Shown piece by piece: positions 7,304 to 15,145 of a stretch of DNA of 17,569 nt. The notes beneath the pieces are model-generated. The model was not told the origin of the DNA. It made no database searches and worked only from the letters and a program-made list of their open reading frames with translations. Made by a program: the position numbers and the translations under genes. The DNA lies in assembly GCA_004357505.1 (NCBI GenBank), contig SMWC01000081.1, positions 1-17,569 on the forward strand. The letters are read 5' to 3'. The stretch comes from Gammaproteobacteria bacterium. Lineage in GTDB: Bacteria > Pseudomonadota > Gammaproteobacteria > Steroidobacterales > Rariloculaceae. How positions within the stretch are numbered: the stretch's first letter is position 1; each line of letters starts with the position of its first letter.

Positions 7304-9594
7304 GTAGGCACCACCGTTATTGGAATACTGTGCAGGGCAGCGAGTCCGCCCGCGTTCTGATCGGCTCCAGTCGTCTGGATGATCTCGCGACCGAGCTCCC
7401 GGGAGACACCACCGGTTTTCAACAACTCGACCTGTCGCCCGGTGGGAATGATCCGTACACGCGTAGCGCTCCAGGCGAGACTGCCGGTCAACGGTTCCAT
7501 CTGCGGTGAGAGGATCTCAATCGGATTGGCACCCCGGTCTTTGGCATAGCGGCCGTATTCGCTATGGCCCTGCCCGATCGGCATCGCGATGACGTTGGGC
7601 ATGATGGCTGGATAAACGTACACAGGCGCGGCTATCCGCCCATGCGGGGACTCGATCTCGACCAGATCCCCTTCTGTTAACCCCAGTTCCTCGGCGGTGG
7701 TCGGATTCATCTCGACCCAGGATCCGTAGACGACGCTGGTCATAGGATCGGGTAGCTCCTGCATCCATGGGAGGTTTGCGCCCCGGCCATCGTGTAACGC
7801 GATCGATAGGTACGGGTGCAGAATGAATGGATAATCATCGCTCGATCCCGAGAACTGGGGCGCTTCGACACCGATCGAGTCGATGACGCTGCTGTCTACA
7901 GTGAAGGACCGAGTTTCGCGACGGGTGTTCTCACCCCACACGCCGGCTTTCACGACGTCGATCCAGAACGCTTCGAAGCTCTCGGCATCAACGTTCGTAG
8001 CGCCGCGCGCATGAATCTTGCGCCAGCCGTCCTGGAGATACTCTTCCATACTGGGCCAGGGAAGTGCGGCGCCGAAGCCGAGCTTCTGCGCCAATCCTAA
8101 AATGATGTCGCCGGTCGACCTGGTATTGTACAAAGGCGATACGACGGGCTGAGAGACAGCGCCGGCAGAGAACCCGACACCCGGCTCCGGGAAGTCATCG
8201 CCCCAACTCTCCAGGTAGGAGTGACTCGGCAGGATCAGGTCGGCCATCGCCGAAGTCTCATCCATGAAACTGGACAGGCTGACGATCAGCGGTATCTCCG
8301 CCAACGCCGCCTTGAACCCGGCCGCCGCCGGCAGCGTGAATACCGGATTGGTCTGGTTGACGATCAATACCCCGATTCTGCCCTGACGGGCATCCTCGGC
8401 GAGTTCGAGCATCGAGCGATAACTGGCCTGGCGAGCGTTCGATCCCTGGCCGACAACAGGCTCGGGGTTGAACACCAGCCCGCCCTCCTGCCCCAAGTTA
8501 CCGACCAGATAATTGAGCGCGTTGACGGCGATCAGTGTGTCGACACCATTGCCGTGGTTGCCGGCGGCGCCGCCACCGATTGCGAGGCTGGGTTGGGTGC
8601 CGGCAAACGTGTCGGCCAGGCGCGTGATCGTGGCCGCCGGGATGCCCGTCTGGTCGGCTACCGCCGCGGTCGTGTAAGGTGCTAGCGCTGCGGCCCAGGC
8701 ATCCCGATCAGCACCCTGGTAGCCGCCCTCGTCGACGATGTGTTTTGCCAGCCCCAGCGCCAGGATACCTTCGGTACCGGGGTTGGCGGCGATCCACTCA
8801 TCCGCAGCCGCGCCGCTCAGCGACATCCTCGGCTCGATCTGCACAAACCGCCCGCGGACATCGTCTCGGCCCTGGCGGCTGTGTCCAAAACCGAGTCCAT
8901 GATGCACTGGAGATATCCAGCTGCCGAGATAGTCGGCCCCGAATGACAGTAGATAGCGAGTGTTTCTGAGGTCGTAATAGGGTAGATGCTGCTCGCCAAA
9001 GAGGCGGTCGATGGCCGCATAGAGCGTCTGCGGATGGGCAAAGTCGTAGTGCAGCAACCGGTCTGAGCCGAGTTGCTCCATGAATAGCTCAAACAGCGTG
9101 GCTAGGTGACCACGGACACCCTCGCTGAGGAAACAAACGCCGTTTCCCTGGCCACTGGCCCGTAATGCGCTCAGGCGTTCTGCAACCTGGGACAGCCCGT
9201 CTTCCCAGGTTATCGGTATCAAGTCCCCGGACTCCCGGCCGCCTGTCCGCAGCAGCGGTGAGGTCAGACGATCGGGGTTGTACAAGACCTGCAGGCCAGC
9301 CTGACCGTGCGCGCACAGCCGGCCCTGGCTGACCGGGTGCGCCGGGTTGCCTTCGATTTTCTTGGCGCGGCCCTCGCGGGTGCGCACCGAAATTCCGCAG
9401 CCCGCCGAACACATCGAGCAAACGGTGTTGTACCAGGTTGCGATGCCGGGGCTGAACTCCTCGGGCGGGACCACATAGGGAATCAGGTGCTCCACCGGGT
9501 GCTTGATCGACTCGGCCAACATGAAGCCGGCTCCCGCACCCACGCCGCCGGCGCCGACAAGCTTCAAAAAATCTCTGCGGTCTATGCCCGACAT
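7300..9594 (-). CDS. actB1: ACIII subunit ActB1, molybdopterin-oxidoreductase-like protein with Tat signal
   Basis: A 764-residue protein of the DMSO-reductase superfamily fold. The N-terminus DRRDFLK (5-11) followed by a Gly/Ala hydrophobic stretch is a twin-arginine signal. C59, C62, C66 and C94 form CxxCxxxC-x27-C in the place where catalytic family members bind a [4Fe-4S] cluster. The VEPR-like segment (QIEPRMSLSG) and the NPGTEGILALGLA motif are typical of the fold, as is the C-terminal beta-barrel domain (LTEGDLVEIESPHGRI). In characterised ACIII this domain holds no molybdenum and is structural. The gene lies 21 bases after actA; its ribosome site is weak (GGGAG about 13 bases upstream). 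The 3' end overlaps actB2 as ATGA. Confidence 0.94.
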   Translation of the reverse strand: MSGIDRRDFLKLVGAGGVGAGAGFMLAESIKHPVEHLIPYVVPPEEFSPGIATWYNTVCSMCSAGCGISVRTREGRAKKIEGNPAHPVSQGRLCAHGQAGLQVLYNPDRLTSPLLRTGGRESGDLIPITWEDGLSQVAERLSALRASGQGNGVCFLSEGVRGHLATLFELFMEQLGSDRLLHYDFAHPQTLYAAIDRLFGEQHLPYYDLRNTRYLLSFGADYLGSWISPVHHGLGFGHSRQGRDDVRGRFVQIEPRMSLSGAAADEWIAANPGTEGILALGLAKHIVDEGGYQGADRDAWAAALAPYTTAAVADQTGIPAATITRLADTFAGTQPSLAIGGGAAGNHGNGVDTLIAVNALNYLVGNLGQEGGLVFNPEPVVGQGSNARQASYRSMLELAEDARQGRIGVLIVNQTNPVFTLPAAAGFKAALAEIPLIVSLSSFMDETSAMADLILPSHSYLESWGDDFPEPGVGFSAGAVSQPVVSPLYNTRSTGDIILGLAQKLGFGAALPWPSMEEYLQDGWRKIHARGATNVDAESFEAFWIDVVKAGVWGENTRRETRSFTVDSSVIDSIGVEAPQFSGSSDDYPFILHPYLSIALHDGRGANLPWMQELPDPMTSVVYGSWVEMNPTTAEELGLTEGDLVEIESPHGRIAAPVYVYPAIMPNVIAMPIGQGHSEYGRYAKDRGANPIEILSPQMEPLTGSLAWSATRVRIIPTGRQVELLKTGGVSRELGREIIQTTGADQNAGGLAALHSIPITVVPT

Positions 9595-9615
9595 CTCGTT
9601 ACGCTTACTCCCGAT

Positions 9616-10155
9616 TCACTTGTGGCAAGTCAAACAATCGAGCCCGAACTCGACCTGGTGTTCTTTGTGGCAAGTCAGGCACAGACCCATTTCTGTCGGC
9701 GCCTCGCGGGAGATGACATCCATCGTTTCAACAGGCCCATGACAGGTCTGGCACTCTACGCCGGCCTGGACGTGACGCTTATGCGGAAAGTAAACGAAGT
9801 CAGGCAGGTCGTGAACCTTGATCCACGGTATCGGCTCTTTGTTAACCCAGTAATCCATCAGCAGCCTGATCTGTGGCCGCTCGGTCGCGACGCTCTGGTG
9901 ACAGCCGACGCATTTGCTGATGGACGGTACCCCGGCCGATGTGGAACGACGCGCCTCGGTGTGGCAATACATGCACGGAATCTCGAACTCGCCCGCGTGA
10001 ATCCTATGGCTGAAATTGATCGGTTGTTGCGGTGCGGTACCGGGAAAAAACGCTGCGTTAGCCCAATAGCCGAATACCAGCCCAACGAACACAGTGCCGA
10101 GCAGCACCCCAACCGGCGTGAGCACTCTTAACGTTGGAACGATAGAAACGCTCAT
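9616..10155 (-). CDS. actA: ACIII subunit ActA, pentahaem cytochrome c
   Basis: A 179-residue protein with an N-terminal membrane helix (about 10-34, probably an uncleaved anchor) and five CXXCH haem motifs: CMYCH (61-65), CVGCH (82-86), CQTCH (135-139), CLTCH (159-163) and CLTCH (174-178). The last motif is one residue from the C-terminus. FSHRIHAGEFEIPCMYCH and FPHKRHVQAGVECQTCHG show the cytochrome c7/NapC-like spacing with distal His ligands. Five haems match ActA of Rhodothermus. It passes electrons within the periplasmic half of the complex. The ATG at 10155 directly follows the TAG of the GldC-like gene with no spacer, so the two are almost certainly co-translated. Confidence 0.95.
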   Translation of the reverse strand: MSVSIVPTLRVLTPVGVLLGTVFVGLVFGYWANAAFFPGTAPQQPINFSHRIHAGEFEIPCMYCHTEARRSTSAGVPSISKCVGCHQSVATERPQIRLLMDYWVNKEPIPWIKVHDLPDFVYFPHKRHVQAGVECQTCHGPVETMDVISREAPTEMGLCLTCHKEHQVEFGLDCLTCHK

Positions 10156-10563
10156 CTATTCCGCACTTCGCTGCCGATTGTCGTCGGCCAGCGAAATCAG
10201 GTCCAGCAAAGGTTTCCCTTGGGCGCCGCCGTTGCCGACCAGACCCACGGTAGCGCCGAACCCTTCGCCGAACTCGTGAAGCAGTTTCGCGATATCCGGG
10301 TTTTTTGTCGCCCGTAAATAGGTGTCTGCCATCTGGTGAATCGCCTGATAGAAATACAAATTCATGTCGTCGATGTCCGTGTCCTTAATCCACAGATCAA
10401 TCGCCGCGATCGTTTTTCGTTCGCCGTCCCATAACGACAGCATCATCGACTGGCATGGTGTTGGTCCGGCGCCTCGCGCCTCCGACGCCTCCCACGTTAT
10501 TCGCGTGGGCACGTCATCACCGTCCAGGTCGATGGTCAGTTTGATCTCGGCAGTTCTTGACAT
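10156..10563 (-). CDS. GldC-like protein at the head of the ACIII operon
   Basis: A 135-residue soluble protein without signal peptide or membrane helix. Its pattern matches what I recall of the Bacteroidota gliding-motility protein GldC: EIKLTIDLD near the start, VPTRITWEA (18-26), MMLSLWD (40-46), IDLWIKD (55-61), MNLYFYQAIHQMADTYLRAT (67-86) and a DIAKLLHEFGEGF helix (90-102). The last 30 residues, Gly- and Asp-rich, extend past the usual family length. GldC has no known enzymatic activity and no established link to respiration. I chose ATG 10563 because the family pattern starts there; the ribosome site is poor. Its stop abuts actA with zero spacing, which suggests a role in ACIII assembly or regulation, but that is inference. 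Confidence 0.72.
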   Translation of the reverse strand: MSRTAEIKLTIDLDGDDVPTRITWEASEARGAGPTPCQSMMLSLWDGERKTIAAIDLWIKDTDIDDMNLYFYQAIHQMADTYLRATKNPDIAKLLHEFGEGFGATVGLVGNGGAQGKPLLDLISLADDNRQRSAE

Positions 10564-10587
10564 GATTCCATGCTCTTGATTCCATGC
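10563..10587. repeat. 11-bp perfect direct repeat (period 14) between the GldC-like and DUF2909-type genes
   Basis: The sequence TGATTCCATGC occurs at 10563-10573 and again at 10577-10587, separated by 3 bases. The first copy begins at the first base of the GldC-like start codon, so the repeat fills the place of its ribosome binding site. It could be a tandem operator or a slippage duplication. It lies in the 54-base divergent gap between two genes, where a regulator would be expected. Confidence 0.6.
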
Positions 10588-10617
10588 GGTCTTGCCTCTG
10601 CGATCGCTCCGCAAAAG

Positions 10618-10815
10618 ATGCTCGATATCCTAATTCTCTTGGTCCTGTTCGGTATTATTGTCAGTCTGGGCAGCGGCCTGATATTCCTCGTCCAAGATCG
10701 CGGCAAAACCCAACGCACCGTGATTTCACTCAGCGTTCGGGTAGCTCTGGCCGCTTTGCTACTCGCTCTGTTGGCGTATGGATTTGTCACCAAGTTCATG
10801 ATTCCCGGCGGCTAA
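10618..10815 (+). CDS. DUF2909-type twin-transmembrane small protein
   Basis: A 65-residue protein with two membrane helices (about 3-22 and 37-59) separated by a short polar hinge, VQDRGKTQRTV (23-33). The LGSGLIFLVQDRGKTQRTV pattern and size resemble the DUF2909 (twin-TM) family often found with cox genes in Gammaproteobacteria; its exact job is unknown. I prefer ATG 10618 over an in-frame start at 10570 because the family begins with the first helix, although neither has a clear ribosome site. It is on the strand opposite to every neighbour: divergent from the GldC-like gene (54-base gap) and convergent with coxC, whose stop codon overlaps its own. Confidence 0.78.
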   Translation: MLDILILLVLFGIIVSLGSGLIFLVQDRGKTQRTVISLSVRVALAALLLALLAYGFVTKFMIPGG

Positions 10816-11699
10816 AACCAGTAGACAAACGTAAACAGAAACAGCCAGATCACATCCACGAAGTGCCAGTACCAGCTTGCGGCTTCGAAGGCGAAGTGGT
10901 TGTCCGGTGTGAAGTGCCCCTTGAGCGTCCGCAGCCACATCACGGCCAGCATCGTCGCACCCAGGGTTACATGCGCACCGTGAAATCCCGTGAGCATGAA
11001 GAAAGTCGAGCCGTAGATTCCGGAGCCCAGCGTCAACCCAAGCTCGTTGTAGGCGTCGATGTACTCGATAGCCTGTAAGACGACGAATGTGGTGCCCAGA
11101 ATCACCGTGATGGCGAGCCAGATTTGCAACGGCAGTCTGCGGTTTTTCTTCAACGCCCAATGGGCGAACGTGACCGTGACGCTGCTGGTAACCAGAATTA
11201 CAGTGTTGATAAAGGGCAGACCCCACGCCTCCATCGCCTCCGTCGCAGTACCGCCGGGGGTCATGAACAGCGGCCAGGTGTCGGCGAAATCAGGCCACAA
11301 GTGGAGGTGAGTCTCCAGATTACTACCCGCACCGGCCAGCCACGGCACCGAGATGATCCTGGCGTAGAAGAGGGTGCCGAAGAAGGCAGCGAAAAACATA
11401 ACCTCCGAGACGATGAACCAGAACATTGCCATGCGGTAGGAACGGTCGAGCAGACCGCTGACCATACCTTTGAGAGACTCCCGGATAACGGTGCCGAACC
11501 AGCCGAACATCATGAATGCGATCAATGCGAGCCCGGTGTAAAAAATCGGTGCTCCAAAGCTGCCCGTGGCTGTTGCTACTTTTACGGTACTCTGTTGAAC
11601 GAAGTTAGCCGCGCCGAACGCGGTCAGGAATAACGCGACGGAGCCGACGATGGGCCAGACGCTGCTGTGCGGTACGTAGTAGCGGGGCGTGTCGCTCAT
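10812..11699 (-). CDS. coxC: Cytochrome c oxidase subunit III
   Basis: A 295-residue protein with about seven membrane helices. The SEVMFFAAFFGTLFYAR segment carries the conserved Glu (E99), followed by the HLW..F..TWPLF loop, the FHGAHVTLGATML motif and the C-terminal ASWYWHFVDVIWLFLFTFVYW, all hallmarks of subunit III. It stabilises the oxidase core and has no redox centre. The start overlaps the ctaG stop as ATGA. The stop (TAG at 10812-10814) overlaps the TAA of the convergent DUF2909-type gene. Confidence 0.96.
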   Translation of the reverse strand: MSDTPRYYVPHSSVWPIVGSVALFLTAFGAANFVQQSTVKVATATGSFGAPIFYTGLALIAFMMFGWFGTVIRESLKGMVSGLLDRSYRMAMFWFIVSEVMFFAAFFGTLFYARIISVPWLAGAGSNLETHLHLWPDFADTWPLFMTPGGTATEAMEAWGLPFINTVILVTSSVTVTFAHWALKKNRRLPLQIWLAITVILGTTFVVLQAIEYIDAYNELGLTLGSGIYGSTFFMLTGFHGAHVTLGATMLAVMWLRTLKGHFTPDNHFAFEAASWYWHFVDVIWLFLFTFVYWF

Positions 11700-12301
11700 G
11701 AACCGGAATGCTCCTCGTGAGCCGCCGACGTGATGTCGGAACTGTCTCGGTCGATCTCAAGCCCCGTCGTTTGAGCGACGGTTACCGGGAACAGCGCATA
11801 GGACAAGCTGAGCGTGTTGATGTCCGCGGGCAGGTCGACTCCCATATAGAACTTCACCAGCATCTCCATCTCTTCGCCGGCCTCTAACGTCTGTTGCGTG
11901 AAGCAGAAGCACTCGATTTTGTGTAGATATCGAGCAGCCAAGCCCGGCGCCACGCTTGGCACAGCCTGGCCGGTCACGGCCTGGTTCGCGTGGTTTCGCA
12001 CATAGAATCTGGTCTCGTTGACTTCCCCGAGCCGAACGCGCAGCCGGCTCTCCATCGGCCGAAACTCCCACGGCATGCCCCGACCGACGTGAGCGAGAAA
12101 CTGGATCGTCACCTCACGCTCGAGAATTGGCGAGGTCTGCACGCTGACAGCTGCTTGCCCGGACGTCTTGCCATTGATGCCGGTCAATTCGCAAAAGACG
12201 TTGTAAAGCGGCACCAGCGCAAACGCGAACCCGAACATGCCCACAGCCACTAACAGCAGAAGTGCCGTGTGCTTGCGTTGACGATCGCGGCTATCTGTCA
12301 T
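11696..12301 (-). CDS. ctaG: Cytochrome c oxidase assembly protein CtaG/Cox11
   Basis: A 201-residue copper chaperone for the CuB site of subunit I. One N-terminal membrane helix (about 12-34) leads into PLYNVFCELTG (31-41, with C37). The periplasmic beta domain carries the copper motif IECFCF (C131 and C133), and YALFPV is near the end. This is the class I CtaG/Cox11 family. I chose ATG 12301 (MTDSRDRQ) rather than the in-frame ATG 12322 because GGAG lies about 10 bases before it and the family starts with a short basic segment before the helix. It lies 48 bases after coxA and is coupled to coxC by an ATGA overlap. Confidence 0.95.
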   Translation of the reverse strand: MTDSRDRQRKHTALLLLVAVGMFGFAFALVPLYNVFCELTGINGKTSGQAAVSVQTSPILEREVTIQFLAHVGRGMPWEFRPMESRLRVRLGEVNETRFYVRNHANQAVTGQAVPSVAPGLAARYLHKIECFCFTQQTLEAGEEMEMLVKFYMGVDLPADINTLSLSYALFPVTVAQTTGLEIDRDSSDITSAAHEEHSGS

Positions 12302-12349
12302 CGACTCGCTACTCCGGTGCACTCAGGGCTCATGGCAATAGATTTCCGA

Positions 12350-13930
12350 TTACTCCACATGCGGTGGTGTTTCAAACGTGTGATGCGGCGCCGGCGACGG
12401 GATCGTCCATTCGAGTCCTTCCGCGCCTTCCCATACTTGATCGGTAGCTTTCTCGCCGCCGCGTATGGTCTGAACCACGATGTACAGGAATAAGAGCTGC
12501 GATAGGCCCAAAAAGCCAGCGCCGATGCTCGAAACCAAGTTCAGATCGGAAAACGGCAACGAGTAATCCACGATTCGCCGCGGCATCCCCGCGAGCCCAA
12601 CGAAATGCATCGGGAAGAACGTAACATTGAGTCCGACCACCGCGATCCAGAAGTGAATCTTGCCGAGTCGCTCGTTGTACATGTTGCCGGTCCATTTCGG
12701 CAGCCAGTAATAGACCGCCCCCATCGTGGCGAAGATGGCGCCCGGATATAGGACATAGTGGAGGTGCGCTACGACGAAGAACGTGTCGTGGTACTGAAAG
12801 TCCGCCGGGACGATGGCTAACATCAGTCCGGAGAGCCCGCCGATGGTAAACATCACGACGAAGCCGAGAGCGAACAGCATCGGTGTCTCGAAGGTCAGAG
12901 AGCCGCGCCACATGGTGGCCACCCAGTTAAAGACTTTCACCCCCGTGGGGATAGCGATCAACATCGTCGCGTACATGAAGAACAACTCGGCCACCAGCGG
13001 CATACCGGTGGCGAACATGTGATGTCCCCACACGATAAACGACAGGATCGCGATTGATACTGTCGCGTACACCATCGAGCGATAGCCGAATAATTTTTTA
13101 CGCGAAAAAGTTGGGATGATCTGTGAGGCGATACCGAAGCCCGGCAGGATCAAGATGTAGACTTCCGGGTGGCCGAAGAACCAGAACACGTGCTGAAACA
13201 GCAGCGGATCACCGCCGCCGGCCGCTGAGAAAAAGCTCGTACCGAAATGCCGGTCGGTGAGCATCATCGTAACGGCGCCTGCCAGCACCGGCATGACCAT
13301 AATCAGCAGGAATGCGGTAATCAGCCAGGTCCAGACGAACAACGGCATCTTCATCAACGTCATGCCCGGCGCCCGCAGGTTGAAGATGGTGACGATAATA
13401 TTGATCGCCCCCAACACCGAGGAAATCCCCATCAGATGGATGCCGAAGATCAGGAAGTCGGTGCTTGGAGGGCCATAGGTGGTCGATAAGGGAGCATAGA
13501 GCGTCCAGCCGAAATTGGGTGCGCCCCCTTCCATGAATAACGTCGAGAGCAGCATGAAAAAAGCGAACGGAAGAATCCAGAAGCTGAAGTTATTCAACCG
13601 CGGGAGCGCCATGTCGGGCGCGCCGATCATCATCGGAATCATCCAGTTGGCCAGTCCCACAAACGCGGGCATGACCGCGCCAAATACCATGATCAAGCCG
13701 TGTAGGGTTACTGTTTGATTGTAGAAATTCGCCGTGACGAATTGGAGTCCAGGCTGGGCTAACTCCAAACGGAATAGCATTGCCATCGCCCCGGCAATCA
13801 TAAACAACGTAAAGCTGAGGCACAGGTAGAGCGTGCCGATTTCTTTGTGGTTGGTTGTCAGCACCCAACGGGCGATGAACTGCACCAGTGGATGCCGGCC
13901 TCGGGGAATGTTTTCTGCGTGGGCAATCAT
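12350..13930 (-). CDS. coxA: Cytochrome c oxidase subunit I (A1-type haem-copper oxidase)
   Basis: A 526-residue protein with 12 membrane helices that reduces O2 to water and pumps protons. H77 and H391 are the haem a ligands and H389 the haem a3 ligand (VAHLHY). H254, H303 and H304 bind CuB, and Y258 is the cross-linked Tyr of HPEVY. E256 in FGHPEVY and D106 in GAPDMALP mark a D-channel, and K332 in PTGVKVFNW a K-channel, so the enzyme is A1 type. The ribosome site AGGTGG stands 7 bases before ATG 13930, and 11 bases separate it from coxB. The C-terminal tail is polar and His/Pro-rich, without a fused subunit III. Confidence 0.97.
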   Translation of the reverse strand: MIAHAENIPRGRHPLVQFIARWVLTTNHKEIGTLYLCLSFTLFMIAGAMAMLFRLELAQPGLQFVTANFYNQTVTLHGLIMVFGAVMPAFVGLANWMIPMMIGAPDMALPRLNNFSFWILPFAFFMLLSTLFMEGGAPNFGWTLYAPLSTTYGPPSTDFLIFGIHLMGISSVLGAINIIVTIFNLRAPGMTLMKMPLFVWTWLITAFLLIMVMPVLAGAVTMMLTDRHFGTSFFSAAGGGDPLLFQHVFWFFGHPEVYILILPGFGIASQIIPTFSRKKLFGYRSMVYATVSIAILSFIVWGHHMFATGMPLVAELFFMYATMLIAIPTGVKVFNWVATMWRGSLTFETPMLFALGFVVMFTIGGLSGLMLAIVPADFQYHDTFFVVAHLHYVLYPGAIFATMGAVYYWLPKWTGNMYNERLGKIHFWIAVVGLNVTFFPMHFVGLAGMPRRIVDYSLPFSDLNLVSSIGAGFLGLSQLLFLYIVVQTIRGGEKATDQVWEGAEGLEWTIPSPAPHHTFETPPHVE

Positions 13931-13941
13931 GCCTGATCCAC

Positions 13942-15135
13942 CTAACGGGCTGAGTAAACTGTAAGCGGTTGGACGACGTCGCCGGTATCATTTCCCCAGG
14001 CATTGCGTTCGTAGGTAATGACGGCAGCCAACTCCAGGTCGCTTAACTGCGGCGCCCAAGCCTGCATCTCGGTCTCGGCCAGACCGTTCATCACTCGCTC
14101 GAGATGGGCCTCGACCGGTCCGGTCGGGATGACGCCGCCTGCCAGTGCCGGGTACTTGATTCCTTGGCCCATTCCGTCGGGCTGATGACAAGTCGCGCAA
14201 TGAGTGAGGAACACGTCTTCGCCCATCGGCATCAATTCCGCCATCGTCCAGTCCCTGCTGCGGGCCGCTACCGCGGCCTCCCCCGCGAGTTCGTTGGCCA
14301 GGCGTTGATCGTCGATCCAAGAGAGAAAGTCTTCCTCGGAGCGCACTTCTACGACCACTGGCATAAACGCATGATTCATTCCACAAAGTTCGGTGCACTG
14401 ACCGCGATATACTCCTGGTGTATTGACACGTGTCCACGCCTCGTTGATAAAGCCCGGAATCGCATCTTGCTTGACTGCGAAGTCCGGCACCCACCAGGAA
14501 TGGATGACGTCATCGGAGGTCGTCAGGAACCGAACCTTGAGATTTGTCGGCAGTACCAGCGGATTGTCTACCTCGAGCAGATAGTACTCGCCCTTGGGGT
14601 CGACATTGTTAATCTGCTCCAACGGCGTCGTGAGATTACTGTAAAAGCCGATACCGGCCTCTACATATTGGTAGTGCCACTTCCATTGCGAGGCGGTGAT
14701 GAGGACGGTAAGGTCCGCGTCACTGTTGTCCTCGATGTCGATCAATGTCATGGTCGCAGGCACCGCAGCGCCGATCAGGATCAGGGTCGGTATCAGCGTC
14801 CACACCACCTCCACGGCGGTACTCTCATGGAATTTCGCCGGCTCGGGATGCTTCGAGCGCCGGTGAGCGATGATGGAATAGAACATGACGATAAAGACAA
14901 TGGCACCGACAACGACACAGATCCCGAAAATCAGGTGATGCAGCGACTGAACGCGCTGGCTCATGTCCGTCACGCCGCGACGCATGTCGAACATCTGAGC
15001 AGACGCGTTTTGAGAAAATACCCACAGCACTGCGAGTATCAGAAAGCTCTGGACCCTGTTGGTGATAGACGTCACGCTGCTCGTGGTTCTTTTATATCGG
15101 CGGGTGGTGGCAACGCTGCGCTTTTTGAAGTTCAA
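13942..15135 (-). CDS. coxB: Cytochrome c oxidase subunit II with fused C-terminal cytochrome c (caa3 type)
   Basis: Up to 397 residues. Order: signal peptide (hydrophobic 30-40, cleavage after ASA), two membrane helices (about 67-90 and 107-130), CuA cupredoxin domain and cytochrome c domain. CuA ligands are H212 (HSWW), C247, E249, C251, H255 and M258 in GQCTELCGMNHAFM. The haem site is CATCH (313-317) with likely axial M357. The fused domain defines a caa3-type oxidase, able to accept electrons directly from a donor such as ActE or ActA. The start is uncertain: the longest frame uses TTG 15135, giving a very basic 20-residue extension (KK, RR, KR), while GTG 15075 gives a normal signal peptide. 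Both lack a strong ribosome site. Confidence 0.95.
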   Translation of the reverse strand: MNFKKRSVATTRRYKRTTSSVTSITNRVQSFLILAVLWVFSQNASAQMFDMRRGVTDMSQRVQSLHHLIFGICVVVGAIVFIVMFYSIIAHRRSKHPEPAKFHESTAVEVVWTLIPTLILIGAAVPATMTLIDIEDNSDADLTVLITASQWKWHYQYVEAGIGFYSNLTTPLEQINNVDPKGEYYLLEVDNPLVLPTNLKVRFLTTSDDVIHSWWVPDFAVKQDAIPGFINEAWTRVNTPGVYRGQCTELCGMNHAFMPVVVEVRSEEDFLSWIDDQRLANELAGEAAVAARSRDWTMAELMPMGEDVFLTHCATCHQPDGMGQGIKYPALAGGVIPTGPVEAHLERVMNGLAETEMQAWAPQLSDLELAAVITYERNAWGNDTGDVVQPLTVYSAR

Positions 15136-15145
15136 GGCGGATCTT

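Noticed and set aside
9307..10131. A 274-codon plus-strand open frame
   Set aside because: It lies opposite actB1 and actA, both with clear cofactor motifs; composition is that of a shadow frame.
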